From positions 124,001 through 188,000 of the forward strand of contig NZ_JYLN01000009.1 in assembly GCF_001439735.1 (NCBI RefSeq): a stretch of DNA of 64,000 bases. Direction: 5' to 3'. The DNA is from Pseudomonas paralactis (lineage in GTDB: Bacteria; Pseudomonadota; Gammaproteobacteria; Pseudomonadales; Pseudomonadaceae). Below the pieces are notes generated by a model that made no database searches, was not told the DNA's origin, and saw only the letters and a list, made by a program, of their open reading frames with translations. Position 1 is the first letter of the stretch; each line of letters opens with the position of its first letter. The translations under genes were made by a program, and so were the position numbers. Below, in pieces: positions 24,286 to 33,617 of this stretch.

Positions 24286-25380
24286 TCAGCCCACGCGCGC
24301 GATCTGCGCGGCAAACACCTCGCGAAAGCGTTCCATCTCCTGCGGGTTGCCCACGGTCACCCGTACCCACTGCGGCCAGTTCTGCCATACCCGCCCCACC
24401 AGCACATTGTGTGCGGCCAGCCGCTCAATCACCTGCTCGGCCGGCTGCTTCACATCGATCATGAAGCAATTGCTCTGGGAAGCCGTGCAGCTAAAGCCCC
24501 GGCCTTTGAGCCAGATAACGGTCTCATCACGCAACCTGGCATTGAGCGCCTTGCGTTGGCCCACCAACATAGCGTCCTCCAGGCTGGCACGTGCGCCCAA
24601 CAGGCTGGCAGCGGCCGGGACGTTGTCACCGCCGAACACCGCCAGCCGCTCCAACAGCGCCGGATGCCCGATTGCCAGCCCCAGGCGCGCTCCGGCCATG
24701 CCGTAGATTTTCGAGAACGTGCGCAGTACCAACAGGTCGTCATGGTCGTTGACCCAGCTTACACAGCTGGGTGCATCGCAGAAGTCGATATACGCCTCGT
24801 CCACCACCAGCACGCTGCCTTTGGGTTTGTTCGCCAGCGCCTGACGGATGGCCTCGGTGGGGGTCAGTGTGCCGGTGGGGTTGTTGGGGTTACACAGGTA
24901 CAGCATCCCGGCCTGTGGGTCTGCCGCGAGCATGGCCGGCACATCATGGGCATGACGGGCGTCGAGGTTCACTTCACGCACCGGCGCCTTGATCGACTCG
25001 GCTGCCTGGCGCACAAGTTCATAGGACGGTGTCGCCATGACCACGCCGCGGGTTTGGCTGGTAAACGCCAACACCGCAAAACGCAGGGCCGCCATCGAAC
25101 CGGCAAACACCGCGACGTTTTCTTCGCCAATCCCCTGCTGTTGAGCAAACAGTGCAGCCAAGGCGTACATGTCCGGGTAGGGGTAGCGACCAGACGCTGC
25201 AATCGCTCGCTGCATCGCCTCACGGGCGGCGTCTGATGGGCCGTAAGGACTCTCGTTGTAGTTGAGCCGCACCTTGTCGGACTCAGCCGGCAGCGGGCTG
25301 GCGACCGCCCAATCCAACGGCCCAAGTACAGGTAACGCCGCCCCGAGAGCGAGAAGGGACCTACGGCTGACACTGACCAT
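24286..25380 (-). CDS. Tat-exported class I/II aminotransferase
   Basis: A 364-residue HisC-like PLP transaminase: LYLCNPNNPTGTL, VVDEAYIDF and the Schiff-base Lys in RTFSKIYGMAGARLGLA are present. It begins MVSVSRRSLLALGAALPVLG, a twin-arginine signal (SRRSLL) with hydrophobic core and a cut near the Ala-rich segment at 25-27, so the enzyme should act in the periplasm. Histidinol-phosphate aminotransferase itself is cytosolic, so this is not HisC. The known periplasmic transaminases of fluorescent pseudomonads act in pyoverdine side-chain maturation (PtaA); that is a plausible but unproven identity. Confidence 0.83.
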   Translation of the reverse strand: MVSVSRRSLLALGAALPVLGPLDWAVASPLPAESDKVRLNYNESPYGPSDAAREAMQRAIAASGRYPYPDMYALAALFAQQQGIGEENVAVFAGSMAALRFAVLAFTSQTRGVVMATPSYELVRQAAESIKAPVREVNLDARHAHDVPAMLAADPQAGMLYLCNPNNPTGTLTPTEAIRQALANKPKGSVLVVDEAYIDFCDAPSCVSWVNDHDDLLVLRTFSKIYGMAGARLGLAIGHPALLERLAVFGGDNVPAAASLLGARASLEDAMLVGQRKALNARLRDETVIWLKGRGFSCTASQSNCFMIDVKQPAEQVIERLAAHNVLVGRVWQNWPQWVRVTVGNPQEMERFREVFAAQIARVG

Positions 25381-25591
25381 GGTGACTACTCCTTGTCGAA
25401 GTGCGAGGGATTCGCACCGGTCGGATATAACGGTATGACGAGAAAGCAGTTGCCTGATTTAGCCGCGCGACGTATCCCTGCACTCAGTACTTTATTGTCA
25501 ACGCGAGCCCATGCAACACTTGCGCTGCCGCAGGCCTGGAATAGACATTCTGCCGGGCCTGGACTGATGACTAAATGGAAGTGGTGAGCAC

Positions 25592-26197
25592 TTGATACAC
25601 AGACGAGAAAAAACCGAGCACTTGAAGAGCAATATCAAGTACTTGATCAAAAGTCGTGGCGAAACCCAGCTTTCGTTAAGCAATGCCGCCGGCCTGACCA
25701 GGACGACCATCTACAACATCCTGGAAGGCAAGGTCGTCAAAGTGCAGCAGTCGACCATTCGCAAGATCTCCGATTTCTTCGGTGTCTCGTACGAAGAAAT
25801 CGAAACCGTCAACTTTGAAGCCAAGGAAGTCATCGAAAGCAACGTTTCCCCCCTGGGCAACAAGAACCCGTCGGCAGTGCCTGTGCTCAAGGAAAGCCTG
25901 CTGATGCAGAACCTGGGCAAGCGCATCGGCGAACTGGCCACGCTTTACCCACTGACTTACTACTTCGGCACTTCCTGCAACTTGATCGGCGTTCGACTGG
26001 AGCACGCAATTCCCGGCATCAATGAGCCAGGGGACTTGCTGATCGTGCAGAAAGGCTCATCGAGCGACGATAAAGAAAAGCTGGTGTACGACCGCGCCAC
26101 CAAAAAGCTGTTTATCACCCTTGAGCCCTGCGGCAACTCGGACCGCTTGTGCGTCATCGGCGATATTCTTGAGGAGCGCTTCAATGACAACCTGTGA
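25592..26197 (+). CDS. XRE-type helix-turn-helix regulator
   Basis: A 201-residue regulator starting at TTG 25592 (MIHRREKTEHLKSNIKYLIK) behind a GGTGAG site. The HTH spans about residues 20-65 (TQLSLSNAAGLTRTTIYNIL). The C-terminal half, with PGINEPGDLLIVQKG and LVYDRATKKLF, has a LexA/S24-like beta look but no obvious Ser-Lys protease dyad. It overlaps the transporter start by 14 bp, so the two are co-translated and it probably controls this unit. Confidence 0.82.
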   Translation: MIHRREKTEHLKSNIKYLIKSRGETQLSLSNAAGLTRTTIYNILEGKVVKVQQSTIRKISDFFGVSYEEIETVNFEAKEVIESNVSPLGNKNPSAVPVLKESLLMQNLGKRIGELATLYPLTYYFGTSCNLIGVRLEHAIPGINEPGDLLIVQKGSSSDDKEKLVYDRATKKLFITLEPCGNSDRLCVIGDILEERFNDNL

Positions 26198-27062
26198 AGG
26201 CGCCGTGGAAAACAGCAAGTACAAGTTGCTGGGCTTTGAAAATGACAAGCGCCTGGCGGTGATCATGGTGATCGCCACGGGCAAGGTGGTCAAAATCAAG
26301 CTCAGTGAGGTGCTCAACAGTGAAATGATGGACAACTTCAATAAGCTTGAAATCAAGAACCTCTACAAGAAGTTCTATTCACAGGCAGGAACAGTCACCG
26401 CCTACGATATTAATGACCGCAATGAAAACTCGTGGATGATTTACATCATCCTGAACCTGTTGCTGTTCACGTTTTACATCTTTACGAGCGTCGCCGCGAC
26501 CAAACCGATCTACCTGGAATCGATAGGCATCATTGTGACGCCGGGCACTTTTTTGTACCCGCTGACCTTTTTGATTGTGGACCTGCTGAACGAGAACTTC
26601 GGCCTGCGCCTGGCCAGGCGAGCCATTCTGTTTGCGTTTGCCAGCAACGCGATGATCATCATCCTGTTGTATGGCTCGACGTTCCTGCCGGGGCTGCCGG
26701 GCTGGAAACTCGATGGGCCGTATAACGACGTGATTCTGCAAGTGTCGTCGGTGCTGGTGGCCTCCTCGGTGTCGTTCCTGGTCTCGGAGAATATAAATTC
26801 TTATCTGCTGTGCAAGATCAAGGAACTGACCAACTCCAGGTACCTGTACCTGCGAATTTTCTTCAGCACCTTCTTTGCGGTAATCATCGACAGCTTTCTG
26901 TTCTGCTTTATCGCCTTCTACGGTGCCATGCAGACCAGCGATATTCTGAACATGATCTATGTGCAAATCGCGATCAAAGTCGCTTTTGCGTTCTTCAATA
27001 TCCTGCCCGCATACGGGGCGCGGTCGTTGTTCAAGCGCTACCTGACCACTGCCAACGCATGA
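26184..27062 (+). CDS. Queuosine-precursor transporter (VUT/YhhQ family) with extra N-terminal domain
   Basis: The ATG at 26184 follows GAGGAG by 8 bp and lies inside the regulator gene. Residues about 88-290 form six membrane helices of the VUT family, with ESIGIIVTPGTFLYPLTFLIVDLLNENFG as the hallmark (split here: TPGTFLYPLTF and DLLNENFG). The family imports preQ0, preQ1 or queuine. The first 85 residues are a soluble domain not found in short YhhQ. It is convergent with queC, 142 bp away, which supports a queuosine role. Confidence 0.87.
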   Translation: MTTCEGAVENSKYKLLGFENDKRLAVIMVIATGKVVKIKLSEVLNSEMMDNFNKLEIKNLYKKFYSQAGTVTAYDINDRNENSWMIYIILNLLLFTFYIFTSVAATKPIYLESIGIIVTPGTFLYPLTFLIVDLLNENFGLRLARRAILFAFASNAMIIILLYGSTFLPGLPGWKLDGPYNDVILQVSSVLVASSVSFLVSENINSYLLCKIKELTNSRYLYLRIFFSTFFAVIIDSFLFCFIAFYGAMQTSDILNMIYVQIAIKVAFAFFNILPAYGARSLFKRYLTTANA

Positions 27063-27068
27063 AACCTA

Positions 27069-27158
27069 TGTGGGAGGGGGCTTGCTCCCGATGGTGGTGG
27101 GTCAGCTAAGAATGTATTTGCCTCGACACCGCTATCGGGAGCAAGCCCCCTCCCACAT
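27069..27158. repeat. REP doublet between transporter and queC
   Basis: TGTGGGAGGGGGCTTGCTCC and its reverse complement about 50 bp later form a large inverted pair (REPIN-like). It separates the convergent transporter and queC genes. Confidence 0.9.
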
Positions 27159-27203
27159 TTGGACTTCATACATCAGGTAGAGCCTGGCGGGCCTTGGATG
27201 CGG

Positions 27204-27902
27204 TTACTTCAGTTGCAACTTGTGCTTGAGGCTCTGCATGACATGGGTCTTGTTCTGCAGGTAGTCATTCAAGCCACGGGCGCGCAGGTTGCACGCATCG
27301 CAATTGCCGCAGCCGGTACCAATCACGCCGTTGTAGCAGGTCAACGTCTGCTCGCGTACCAACTCCAGTTGGTCGTGGTAGTCGGCCAGGGCCCAGGTTT
27401 CGGCCTTGTTCAGCCACATCAACGGGGTGTCGAGGCGTACGTCGTATTCCATGCCCAGCTTGAGGGCCTGGTTCAGTGCCTTGACGAACTCGTCACGGCA
27501 ATCGGGGTAGCCCGAGAAGTCGGTTTCGCACACGCCGGTAATCACGGCCTCGGCCTTGACCTGGTAGGCGTAGATCGCTGCCAGGGTCAGAAACAGGATA
27601 TTGCGGCCCGGCACGAAGGTGCTCGGCAGGCTTTCGCCTGAGCTGTTCACGGTCGGCACGGGAATGTTGTCACGCGTAAGGCTGCTGATCGCCAGCTCGT
27701 TGAGCAGCGACACATCCATCACTTTGTGTACGGTGGCGCCCAACTGCTTGGCCAACTTGCGAGCCACTTCGATTTCCGCCACATGCCGCTGGCCATAATC
27801 GAAGGTGATGCAGTGCACTTCGTCATAGTGCTTGAGTGCCTGGATCAGGCAGGTGGTCGAATCCTGCCCGCCACTGAAGACCATCACGGCTTTTTTACTC
27901 AT
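27204..27902 (-). CDS. queC: 7-cyano-7-deazaguanine synthase
   Basis: Converts 7-carboxy-7-deazaguanine to preQ0 with ATP and ammonia, in the cytosol. The 232-residue protein starts MSKKAVMVFSGGQDSTTCL, carrying the PP-loop SGGQDST, and ends with the zinc-binding cluster CYNGVIGTGCGNCDAC. All expected motifs are present. It lies by itself, convergent with a queuosine-precursor transporter, so synthesis and uptake of precursors are neighbours here. Confidence 0.97.
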   Translation of the reverse strand: MSKKAVMVFSGGQDSTTCLIQALKHYDEVHCITFDYGQRHVAEIEVARKLAKQLGATVHKVMDVSLLNELAISSLTRDNIPVPTVNSSGESLPSTFVPGRNILFLTLAAIYAYQVKAEAVITGVCETDFSGYPDCRDEFVKALNQALKLGMEYDVRLDTPLMWLNKAETWALADYHDQLELVREQTLTCYNGVIGTGCGNCDACNLRARGLNDYLQNKTHVMQSLKHKLQLK

Positions 27903-27999
27903 TGCATTGCTTCCTGCATTTGTAGAATTGGGAGGTAGGAGCGAGGCGGGCGGCTAGCCCTTGCTCGCGAAAAACGTCAACGATAACGCAGCGCTCAAT

Positions 28000-28037
28000 A
28001 AAAAACCCCGCGCGACTTTCGAAGGCGGGGCTTTTTT
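28000..28037. terminator. Bidirectional terminator before cyoE end
   Basis: An AAAAACCCCGC stem pairs with GCGGGGCTTTTTT. On the minus strand it ends the cyo operon, 13 bp past the cyoE stop. Confidence 0.88.
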
Positions 28038-28050
28038 ACTGCAAGACCAC

Positions 28051-28938
28051 TCAGTGTGCGTAGGTCAGCAACAGCTCTTTCGGTACCTGGAAATCCAGGG
28101 ACATCATCACGCTGAGCGCGGTGATGGTGAAGATCGAGAACACGAACAGCTTGCGCGCCCAGACGGTGTCGTCCACCGCCTTGTAGCCGGTCCAGGCCAT
28201 GTACAACCAGTACATGCCCATGGCGGCGGCGACGGCAAGGTAGCTCATGCCGGCGTAGCCACTGAAGGTCAACATCAAGGTCGCCACGAGGAAGGCCAGG
28301 ATGTAGAGCAGGATGTGTTTCTTGGCCACCTGGATGCCACGCTTGACCGGCAATACCGGAATCGACGCAGCCAGGTAGTCATTGAAGCGGAAAATCGCGA
28401 TGGCGTAGGAGTGCGGCATCTGCCACAGGCTGAACATCACCAGCAGCACCAGCGCGGCCATGTCGAAGCTATTGGTTACAGCCACATAACCAATCACCGG
28501 CGGCATCGCCCCCGACAGGCTGCCCACCAGCGTGCCGTGAACCGACTTGCGCTTGAGGTACAGGCTGTAGAGGCCGACGTAGATGACAAAACCGATCACG
28601 GCAAACAGCGCCGCCAACGGGTTGGCCACCTTGTACAACAACACCACGCCCGCAACACCCAGGATGGTCGCGAAGATCAGTGCCAGTTTCAGGGAAATAA
28701 GCCCCTGCACCAGCACGCGATTCTTGGTGCGCTCCATCTTGATGTCGATGTCACGGTCGATGCAATTGTTGAACACGCATCCGGAAGCAACCACCAGGGA
28801 CGTACCGATCATCGCAGCCAGGAAGATGGCCAGATCGACATGTCCCTTGGAGGCCAGGAAGAAACCGCCCGCCACAGAAAGCACGTTACCGAAAATGATC
28901 CCCGGTTTGGTGATTTGGATAAAGTGCTTAAGCGACAT
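28051..28938 (-). CDS. cyoE: Protoheme IX farnesyltransferase (heme O synthase)
   Basis: Adds a farnesyl group to heme B to make heme O for the cyo oxidase. The 295-residue membrane protein has about seven to nine hydrophobic helices and the prenyltransferase motifs NNCIDRDIDIKMERTKNR and DYLAASIPVLPVKRG. It is the last gene of cyoABCDE, 11 bp after cyoD. Confidence 0.97.
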   Translation of the reverse strand: MSLKHFIQITKPGIIFGNVLSVAGGFFLASKGHVDLAIFLAAMIGTSLVVASGCVFNNCIDRDIDIKMERTKNRVLVQGLISLKLALIFATILGVAGVVLLYKVANPLAALFAVIGFVIYVGLYSLYLKRKSVHGTLVGSLSGAMPPVIGYVAVTNSFDMAALVLLVMFSLWQMPHSYAIAIFRFNDYLAASIPVLPVKRGIQVAKKHILLYILAFLVATLMLTFSGYAGMSYLAVAAAMGMYWLYMAWTGYKAVDDTVWARKLFVFSIFTITALSVMMSLDFQVPKELLLTYAH

Positions 28939-28949
28939 CGGGTCTTACC

Positions 28950-29285
28950 TCACTTCGCCATCATGTAGGTGTGGATGCTGAACATGATCCACAGCGACAG
29001 ACCAACCAGCAGAACGATCACCAGGCCTGCGAACACAAACGCGATCACGTTCTCGCGCTGCTCTTTGGAGCGGTCCAGGTGCAGGAAGTACACCAGGTGA
29101 ACCAGAACCTGAATCACCGCGAACGCCAGGACGATCATCAAGGTGATCGACTTCGGCAAGGTTGGGTACATCACCAGGCCGAACGGGATCAAAGTCAGGA
29201 TGACCGACAGGATGAAGCCGATGGCGTACGACTTTACGCTGCCGTGGCTCGAATCGTGGCTGTCATGGGAGTGTGCATTAGCCAT
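28950..29285 (-). CDS. cyoD: Cytochrome o ubiquinol oxidase subunit IV
   Basis: A 111-residue small membrane subunit with three helices, beginning MANAHSHDSHDSSHGSVKSY and containing the LVHLVYFLHLD segment of CyoD proteins. It helps assemble the copper B site. Its ATG shares one base with the cyoC stop. Confidence 0.95.
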   Translation of the reverse strand: MANAHSHDSHDSSHGSVKSYAIGFILSVILTLIPFGLVMYPTLPKSITLMIVLAFAVIQVLVHLVYFLHLDRSKEQRENVIAFVFAGLVIVLLVGLSLWIMFSIHTYMMAK

Positions 29286-29911
29286 TACAGAGTCCCCATC
29301 AAGTAAACGACGGTGAATACGCAGATCCAGACCACGTCCAGGAAGTGCCAGAACAGGCTCAGGCAGCTCAGGCGGGTCTTGTTGGTGTTGGTCAGGCCGT
29401 GCTTATTGACCTGATAGATCATCACCGCCATCCACAGCAAACCTGCGGTTACGTGCAGACCGTGGGTGCCGACCAGCGTGAAGAACGCCGACAGGAAACC
29501 GGAACGGTGCGGGCCATAGCCTTCGGAGATCAGCAGGTGGAACTCGTTGATCTCCATGCCGATGAAGCCCAGGCCGAACAGGAAGGTCAGGCCCAGCCAG
29601 GTCAGTACACCCTTCTTGTTGCCCTTGTAGAAGGCCAACATGGCGAAGCCGTAGGTGATCGAACTGAACAACAGCAAGGCGGTTTCGCCGAGCACGTAAG
29701 GCAGTTCAAAGATGTCGTGGCCCGACGGGCCACCCGCTACGTTGTTTACCAGCACCGCGTACACCGCGAAGATCGACGCAAACAAGATGCAGTCGGTCAT
29801 CAGGTAGAGCCAGAAACCGTAGACGGTTATCGGCCCCGAGTCGTGGTGATGGTCATCGTGCCCATGGTCATCGACATGGGCGTGTCCAGCATTGGTCACT
29901 AAGTTCGACAT
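29285..29911 (-). CDS. cyoC: Cytochrome o ubiquinol oxidase subunit III
   Basis: A 208-residue subunit with five membrane helices. The family strips MEINEFHLLISEGYGPHRSG and GLHVTAGLLWM are visible. The first 25 residues are rich in His and Asp (HVDDHGHDDHHHD), a metal-binding-like tail that may matter for copper or zinc handling. It starts 3 bp after the cyoB stop. Confidence 0.96.
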   Translation of the reverse strand: MSNLVTNAGHAHVDDHGHDDHHHDSGPITVYGFWLYLMTDCILFASIFAVYAVLVNNVAGGPSGHDIFELPYVLGETALLLFSSITYGFAMLAFYKGNKKGVLTWLGLTFLFGLGFIGMEINEFHLLISEGYGPHRSGFLSAFFTLVGTHGLHVTAGLLWMAVMIYQVNKHGLTNTNKTRLSCLSLFWHFLDVVWICVFTVVYLMGTL

Positions 29912-29914
29912 GGT

Positions 29915-31933
29915 TTAAGCCTGTTCCAACGAGGTTTCTACACGGTTGGCCGGAATCTTCTTCTCGGCTACCAGGCGAGCGTGCTGCTCGGCTTCGATGC
30001 GTTCGATCGTTTCGACCGGCACCATGTAGCCTTGATCATCACGGGCAGCGTGAATGATGAAGTAACCGATAGTGCCCACCAGGCTCGCGATTGCCAGCCA
30101 CCAGATGTGCCAGATCATCGCGAAACCGAACACGGTCAACAGCGCACCCATCACCACGCCAGTGGCGGTGTTGTTTGGCATGTGGATCGGCTCGTAGTGC
30201 TTGGGCTTCTGGTACGCAGTACCGTCTTCCTTGGCTTCGGTGAACGCATCAATGGTGTTCGCAGTAGGGATCACGGCGAAGTTGTAGAACGGTGGTGGCG
30301 ACGAGGTCGACCATTCCAGGGTGTGGCCGTTCCAAGGGTCGCCGGACTCGCACATGTTCTGCTTGCGATCACGCACGCTGACATACAGCTGGATCAGCTG
30401 GCAGGCGATGCCCACAGCGATCATCACCGCACCGAACATGGCAACGTACAGGTACGGTACCCACTCAGGGTTGGTGGTGGCGTTCAGACGACGGGTCATG
30501 CCCATGAAGCCCAGTGCATAGAGCGGCATGAACGCGACGAAGAAGCCCGAGATCCAGAACCAGAACGCAGCCTTGCCCCAACCTTCGTGCAGCTTGAAGC
30601 CGAACGCTTTCGGGAAGTAGAAGCTGAAACCAGCGATGTAGCCGAATACTGCACCACCGATGATCACGTTGTGGAAGTGGGCGATCACGAACAGGCTGTT
30701 GTGCAGCACGAAGTCAGCACCCGGGATGGCCAGCAGTACGCCGGTCATGCCGCCGATGGCGAAGGTCACCATAAAGCCCAGGGTCCACAGGACCTGGCTG
30801 GTCATGCGCAGACGACCGTGGTAGATGGTGAACAGCCAGTTGAATAGCTTCACCCCCGTCGGGATGGAAATCAGCATCGTCGCCAGGCCGAAGAAGGCGT
30901 TGACGCTTGCCCCCGAACCCATGGTGAAGAAGTGGTGCAGCCATACCATGAAGCCCAGTACGGAGATTGCGCCCGATGCGTAGACCATCGAGTGGTGACC
31001 GAACAGGCGCTTGCCGGTAAAGGTCGAGATCACTTCGGAGAAGATACCGAACGCCGGCAGGATCAGGATGTACACCTCAGGGTGACCCCATGCCCAGAAC
31101 AGGTTCACGTACATCATTGGATTGCCACCAAGTTCATTGGTGAAAATGTGGAAATCCAGGTAACGGTCAAGCGACAGCAGCGCCATGGTAGCGGCCAGGA
31201 TCGGGAACGAAGCCACGATCAGCACGTTTGCCCAGGTGCAGGTCCAGGTGAAGATCGGCATGTCCATCAGTTTCATGCCAGGGGCGCGCATTTTCAGGAC
31301 GGTGGCCAGGAAGTTGACCCCCGTCAATGTCGTCCCTAGTCCTGATAACTGTAGCGCCCAGATGTAGTAGTCCACACCCACGCCCGGACTGTATTGCAGC
31401 CCCGACAATGGCGGATAGGCAACCCAACCGGTCTTGGCGAATTCGCCGACGCCCAGGGAAACGTTGATCAGCACCACGCCGGAAACCAGCAGCCAGAAGC
31501 TCAGGGAGTTCAGGAACGGGTAGGCAACGTCACGCGCACCAATCTGCAGCGGCAAGGCAAGGTTCATCAAGCCGGTGAAGAATGGCATCGCCATGAAGAT
31601 GATCATGATCACACCGTGAGCGGTGAAGATCTGGTCATAGTGTTCAGGTGGCAGGTAGCCAGGCGAACCCTCGGTGGCCATGGCCAACTGGGTACGCATC
31701 ATGATGGCGTCGGCAAAACCACGCAGCAGCATGACCATGGCAACGATGACGTACATGACGCCGATTTTCTTGTGGTCGACCGAGGTCAACCACTCGGTCC
31801 ACAGGTAGGACCACTTCTTGAAGTACGTAATACCTGCAACCAGTGCCAGACCACCCAGCGCGATCATGGCGATGGTCACCATCACGATCGGCTCGTGGAA
31901 TGGGACCGCGTCCCAACTTAATTTACCAAACAT
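29915..31933 (-). CDS. cyoB: Cytochrome o ubiquinol oxidase subunit I
   Basis: The catalytic heme-copper subunit that reduces oxygen and pumps protons, 672 residues with about fifteen helices. Ligand regions are in place: HGVIMIIFMAMPFFTGLMN (low-spin heme), WAWGHPEVYILILPAFG (copper B His and cross-linked Tyr), WLHHFFTMG, and NSLFVIAHFHNVIIGG (high-spin heme). It lies 3 bp after cyoA. Confidence 0.97.
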   Translation of the reverse strand: MFGKLSWDAVPFHEPIVMVTIAMIALGGLALVAGITYFKKWSYLWTEWLTSVDHKKIGVMYVIVAMVMLLRGFADAIMMRTQLAMATEGSPGYLPPEHYDQIFTAHGVIMIIFMAMPFFTGLMNLALPLQIGARDVAYPFLNSLSFWLLVSGVVLINVSLGVGEFAKTGWVAYPPLSGLQYSPGVGVDYYIWALQLSGLGTTLTGVNFLATVLKMRAPGMKLMDMPIFTWTCTWANVLIVASFPILAATMALLSLDRYLDFHIFTNELGGNPMMYVNLFWAWGHPEVYILILPAFGIFSEVISTFTGKRLFGHHSMVYASGAISVLGFMVWLHHFFTMGSGASVNAFFGLATMLISIPTGVKLFNWLFTIYHGRLRMTSQVLWTLGFMVTFAIGGMTGVLLAIPGADFVLHNSLFVIAHFHNVIIGGAVFGYIAGFSFYFPKAFGFKLHEGWGKAAFWFWISGFFVAFMPLYALGFMGMTRRLNATTNPEWVPYLYVAMFGAVMIAVGIACQLIQLYVSVRDRKQNMCESGDPWNGHTLEWSTSSPPPFYNFAVIPTANTIDAFTEAKEDGTAYQKPKHYEPIHMPNNTATGVVMGALLTVFGFAMIWHIWWLAIASLVGTIGYFIIHAARDDQGYMVPVETIERIEAEQHARLVAEKKIPANRVETSLEQA

Positions 31934-31936
31934 CGT

Positions 31937-32878
31937 TTACTCCTCTGCCCCAGCAGTTGAATGCGCGCCTGTATCAGAACCTTCAACCGCGGCCACTTCT
32001 TTCTTCTCGTGCTTGACCGGCTTGCCTGGCTTCATACCTTCGTACTTGTCGACGATTTTCTGAAACAGGTCCGGCTCATACGCGGAGTACAAGGCGACAG
32101 GGTTGTTCTGGCTCGGTTTGGTCAGAGCGTCGTATTCAGCTTGATCAAGCTGTTTAGGTGCGGCCTTGACTGCAGCTACCCAGGCGTCGAAATCTTCCTG
32201 GCTTGTCGAGATCGCTTTGAATTTCATGCCGGTGAAGCCAGCGCCGCTGTAGTTGGCGGAGATGCCTTCCATTTCGGCTTTCTGGTTGGCGATCAGGTGC
32301 AGGCGGGTCTGCATGCCTGCCATCGCGTAGATCTGGCCGCCCAGTGCAGGGATGAAGAACGAGTTCATCACGGCGTCGGAGGTGATCCGGAAGTTAAGCG
32401 GGGTGTGCTCCGGGAAGCGGATCTCGTTGACGGTGGCGATACCCAGGTCCGGGTAGATGAACAGCCACTTCCAATCCAGCGCGACCACCTGGATGTTCAC
32501 AGGCTTGACGTCGGACTCCAGCGGACGGTACGGGTCCAGCGCGTGGGTCGACTTATAGGTGATGTAACCCAGGGCGATGATGATGAGGATCGGGACCAGC
32601 CACACCGCGATTTCGATCTTGGTGGAGTGCGACCACTTCGGCGCGTAGGTGGCGCTGGTGTTGGACGCGCGGTATTTCCAGGCGAAGGCGAAGGTCATCA
32701 CGATCACAGGAACCACAACCAGCAACATCAGCAGGGTGGCGGTGATGATCAGGTTGCGTTCATCCAGACCGACCTGTCCTTTTGGGTCGAGCAAGGTCCA
32801 CTTGCAGCCTCCCAGCATTAAAAACATGCCAAGCAGCGGCAAAAAGCCTAGTAATCGGGGGTACCTGTTTTTACTCAT
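31937..32878 (-). CDS. cyoA: Cytochrome o ubiquinol oxidase subunit II
   Basis: The 313-residue lipoprotein subunit. The start at the ATG at 32878 (MSKNRYPRLLGFLPLLG) gives a lipoprotein signal with lipobox LGGC at Cys25; the longer in-frame start would place it badly. Two membrane helices are followed by a periplasmic cupredoxin domain that lacks the copper A Cys pair, as usual for quinol oxidases. The C-terminus is Lys/Glu-rich. First gene of cyoABCDE, preceded by a 740-bp gene-free region. Confidence 0.96.
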   Translation of the reverse strand: MSKNRYPRLLGFLPLLGMFLMLGGCKWTLLDPKGQVGLDERNLIITATLLMLLVVVPVIVMTFAFAWKYRASNTSATYAPKWSHSTKIEIAVWLVPILIIIALGYITYKSTHALDPYRPLESDVKPVNIQVVALDWKWLFIYPDLGIATVNEIRFPEHTPLNFRITSDAVMNSFFIPALGGQIYAMAGMQTRLHLIANQKAEMEGISANYSGAGFTGMKFKAISTSQEDFDAWVAAVKAAPKQLDQAEYDALTKPSQNNPVALYSAYEPDLFQKIVDKYEGMKPGKPVKHEKKEVAAVEGSDTGAHSTAGAEE

Positions 32879-33617
32879 CTCACGACCTCTAAAGCAGCTT
32901 GCGCAATGCAGTTGGGTTTTGATCGCCAACACTTCACCCTGCCAAGGGTTGGCATTTCTCTTCGATTGAATAAGAGCCTGCCCGACACGTCATAACTGTA
33001 CGTTTCACGGACCTGCAGTGAGTTCTTATTCGATTTCGTGGCTAAAGGCCTTGTTACAGACCAATTCCATTTGGTGCGGATAGTTGAAAGGCTGCCGGAA
33101 CCTGGGGTCGCATTGAGCCTTCCATCTGCTCCTCGACCGCTCCAATGCTCAAATATTGAACAGCACCGGACATTCAGTGCGGGCGATTGTAGTTAGCTAG
33201 CGATGTATAAACCATGTCTTATAAAGAAATAATTTTTATCGATTCCAGCAACAATCCTTCACCAAAGTTGCAAAGATTCGCGATCTTATCGCGTTCGATT
33301 CTCAACAAAAACCACAAAAATTGCCGTGTTATTGGGCAGATTGCCACTTCCCTTACAGCCTGTAAGGGCATGGCGAAGGGATGCAAGTGCCCATAAACCA
33401 AGGGATTCACTGATCCCTCAAGCACTCCGGGCTCACGCCCGTCGCGGCACCGCTCGAAGCCTGAATTGACAGCACAACTTGTGCGCAGGATGCAAATTTA
33501 AGGGCCGATTCGGGGCATCAGAAACGTCCTGCGACAGCGTCCGTGTGACAACATGTCGCACGCTGCGCGCAGCTTAAGTTGCCCCTCGTCACAGCGCTTT
33601 CACAAATCCCTACAAAC
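32879..33617. other. Long gene-free region upstream of cyoA
   Basis: About 740 bp without a supported gene; it holds the cyo promoter region. Part of it (33190-33340) is noticeably AT-rich. A perfect 19-bp palindrome lies at 33350-33368. A 60-codon frame at 33214-33396 lacks a ribosome site and is not called. Confidence 0.7.
33350..33368. promoter_or_regulatory. 19-bp perfect palindrome upstream of cyo
   Basis: CCCTTACAG-C-CTGTAAGGG, two 9-bp arms around one central base. The size and symmetry suit a dimeric regulator's operator (MerR-type sites have similar geometry). It is followed by no T-run, so it is not a terminator. The regulator and target are unknown. Confidence 0.5.

Noticed and set aside
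27903..28000. preQ1 riboswitch near queC
   Set aside because: The queC upstream stretch is short and shows no recognisable preQ1 aptamer pattern.
29981..30847. Plus-strand 288-codon frame opposite cyoB
   Set aside because: Shadow of a well-supported oxidase gene, rich in His and Asp as expected for antisense frames.
33214..33396. 60-codon frame upstream of cyoA
   Set aside because: No ribosome site, no motif; lies in a regulatory region with a palindrome.
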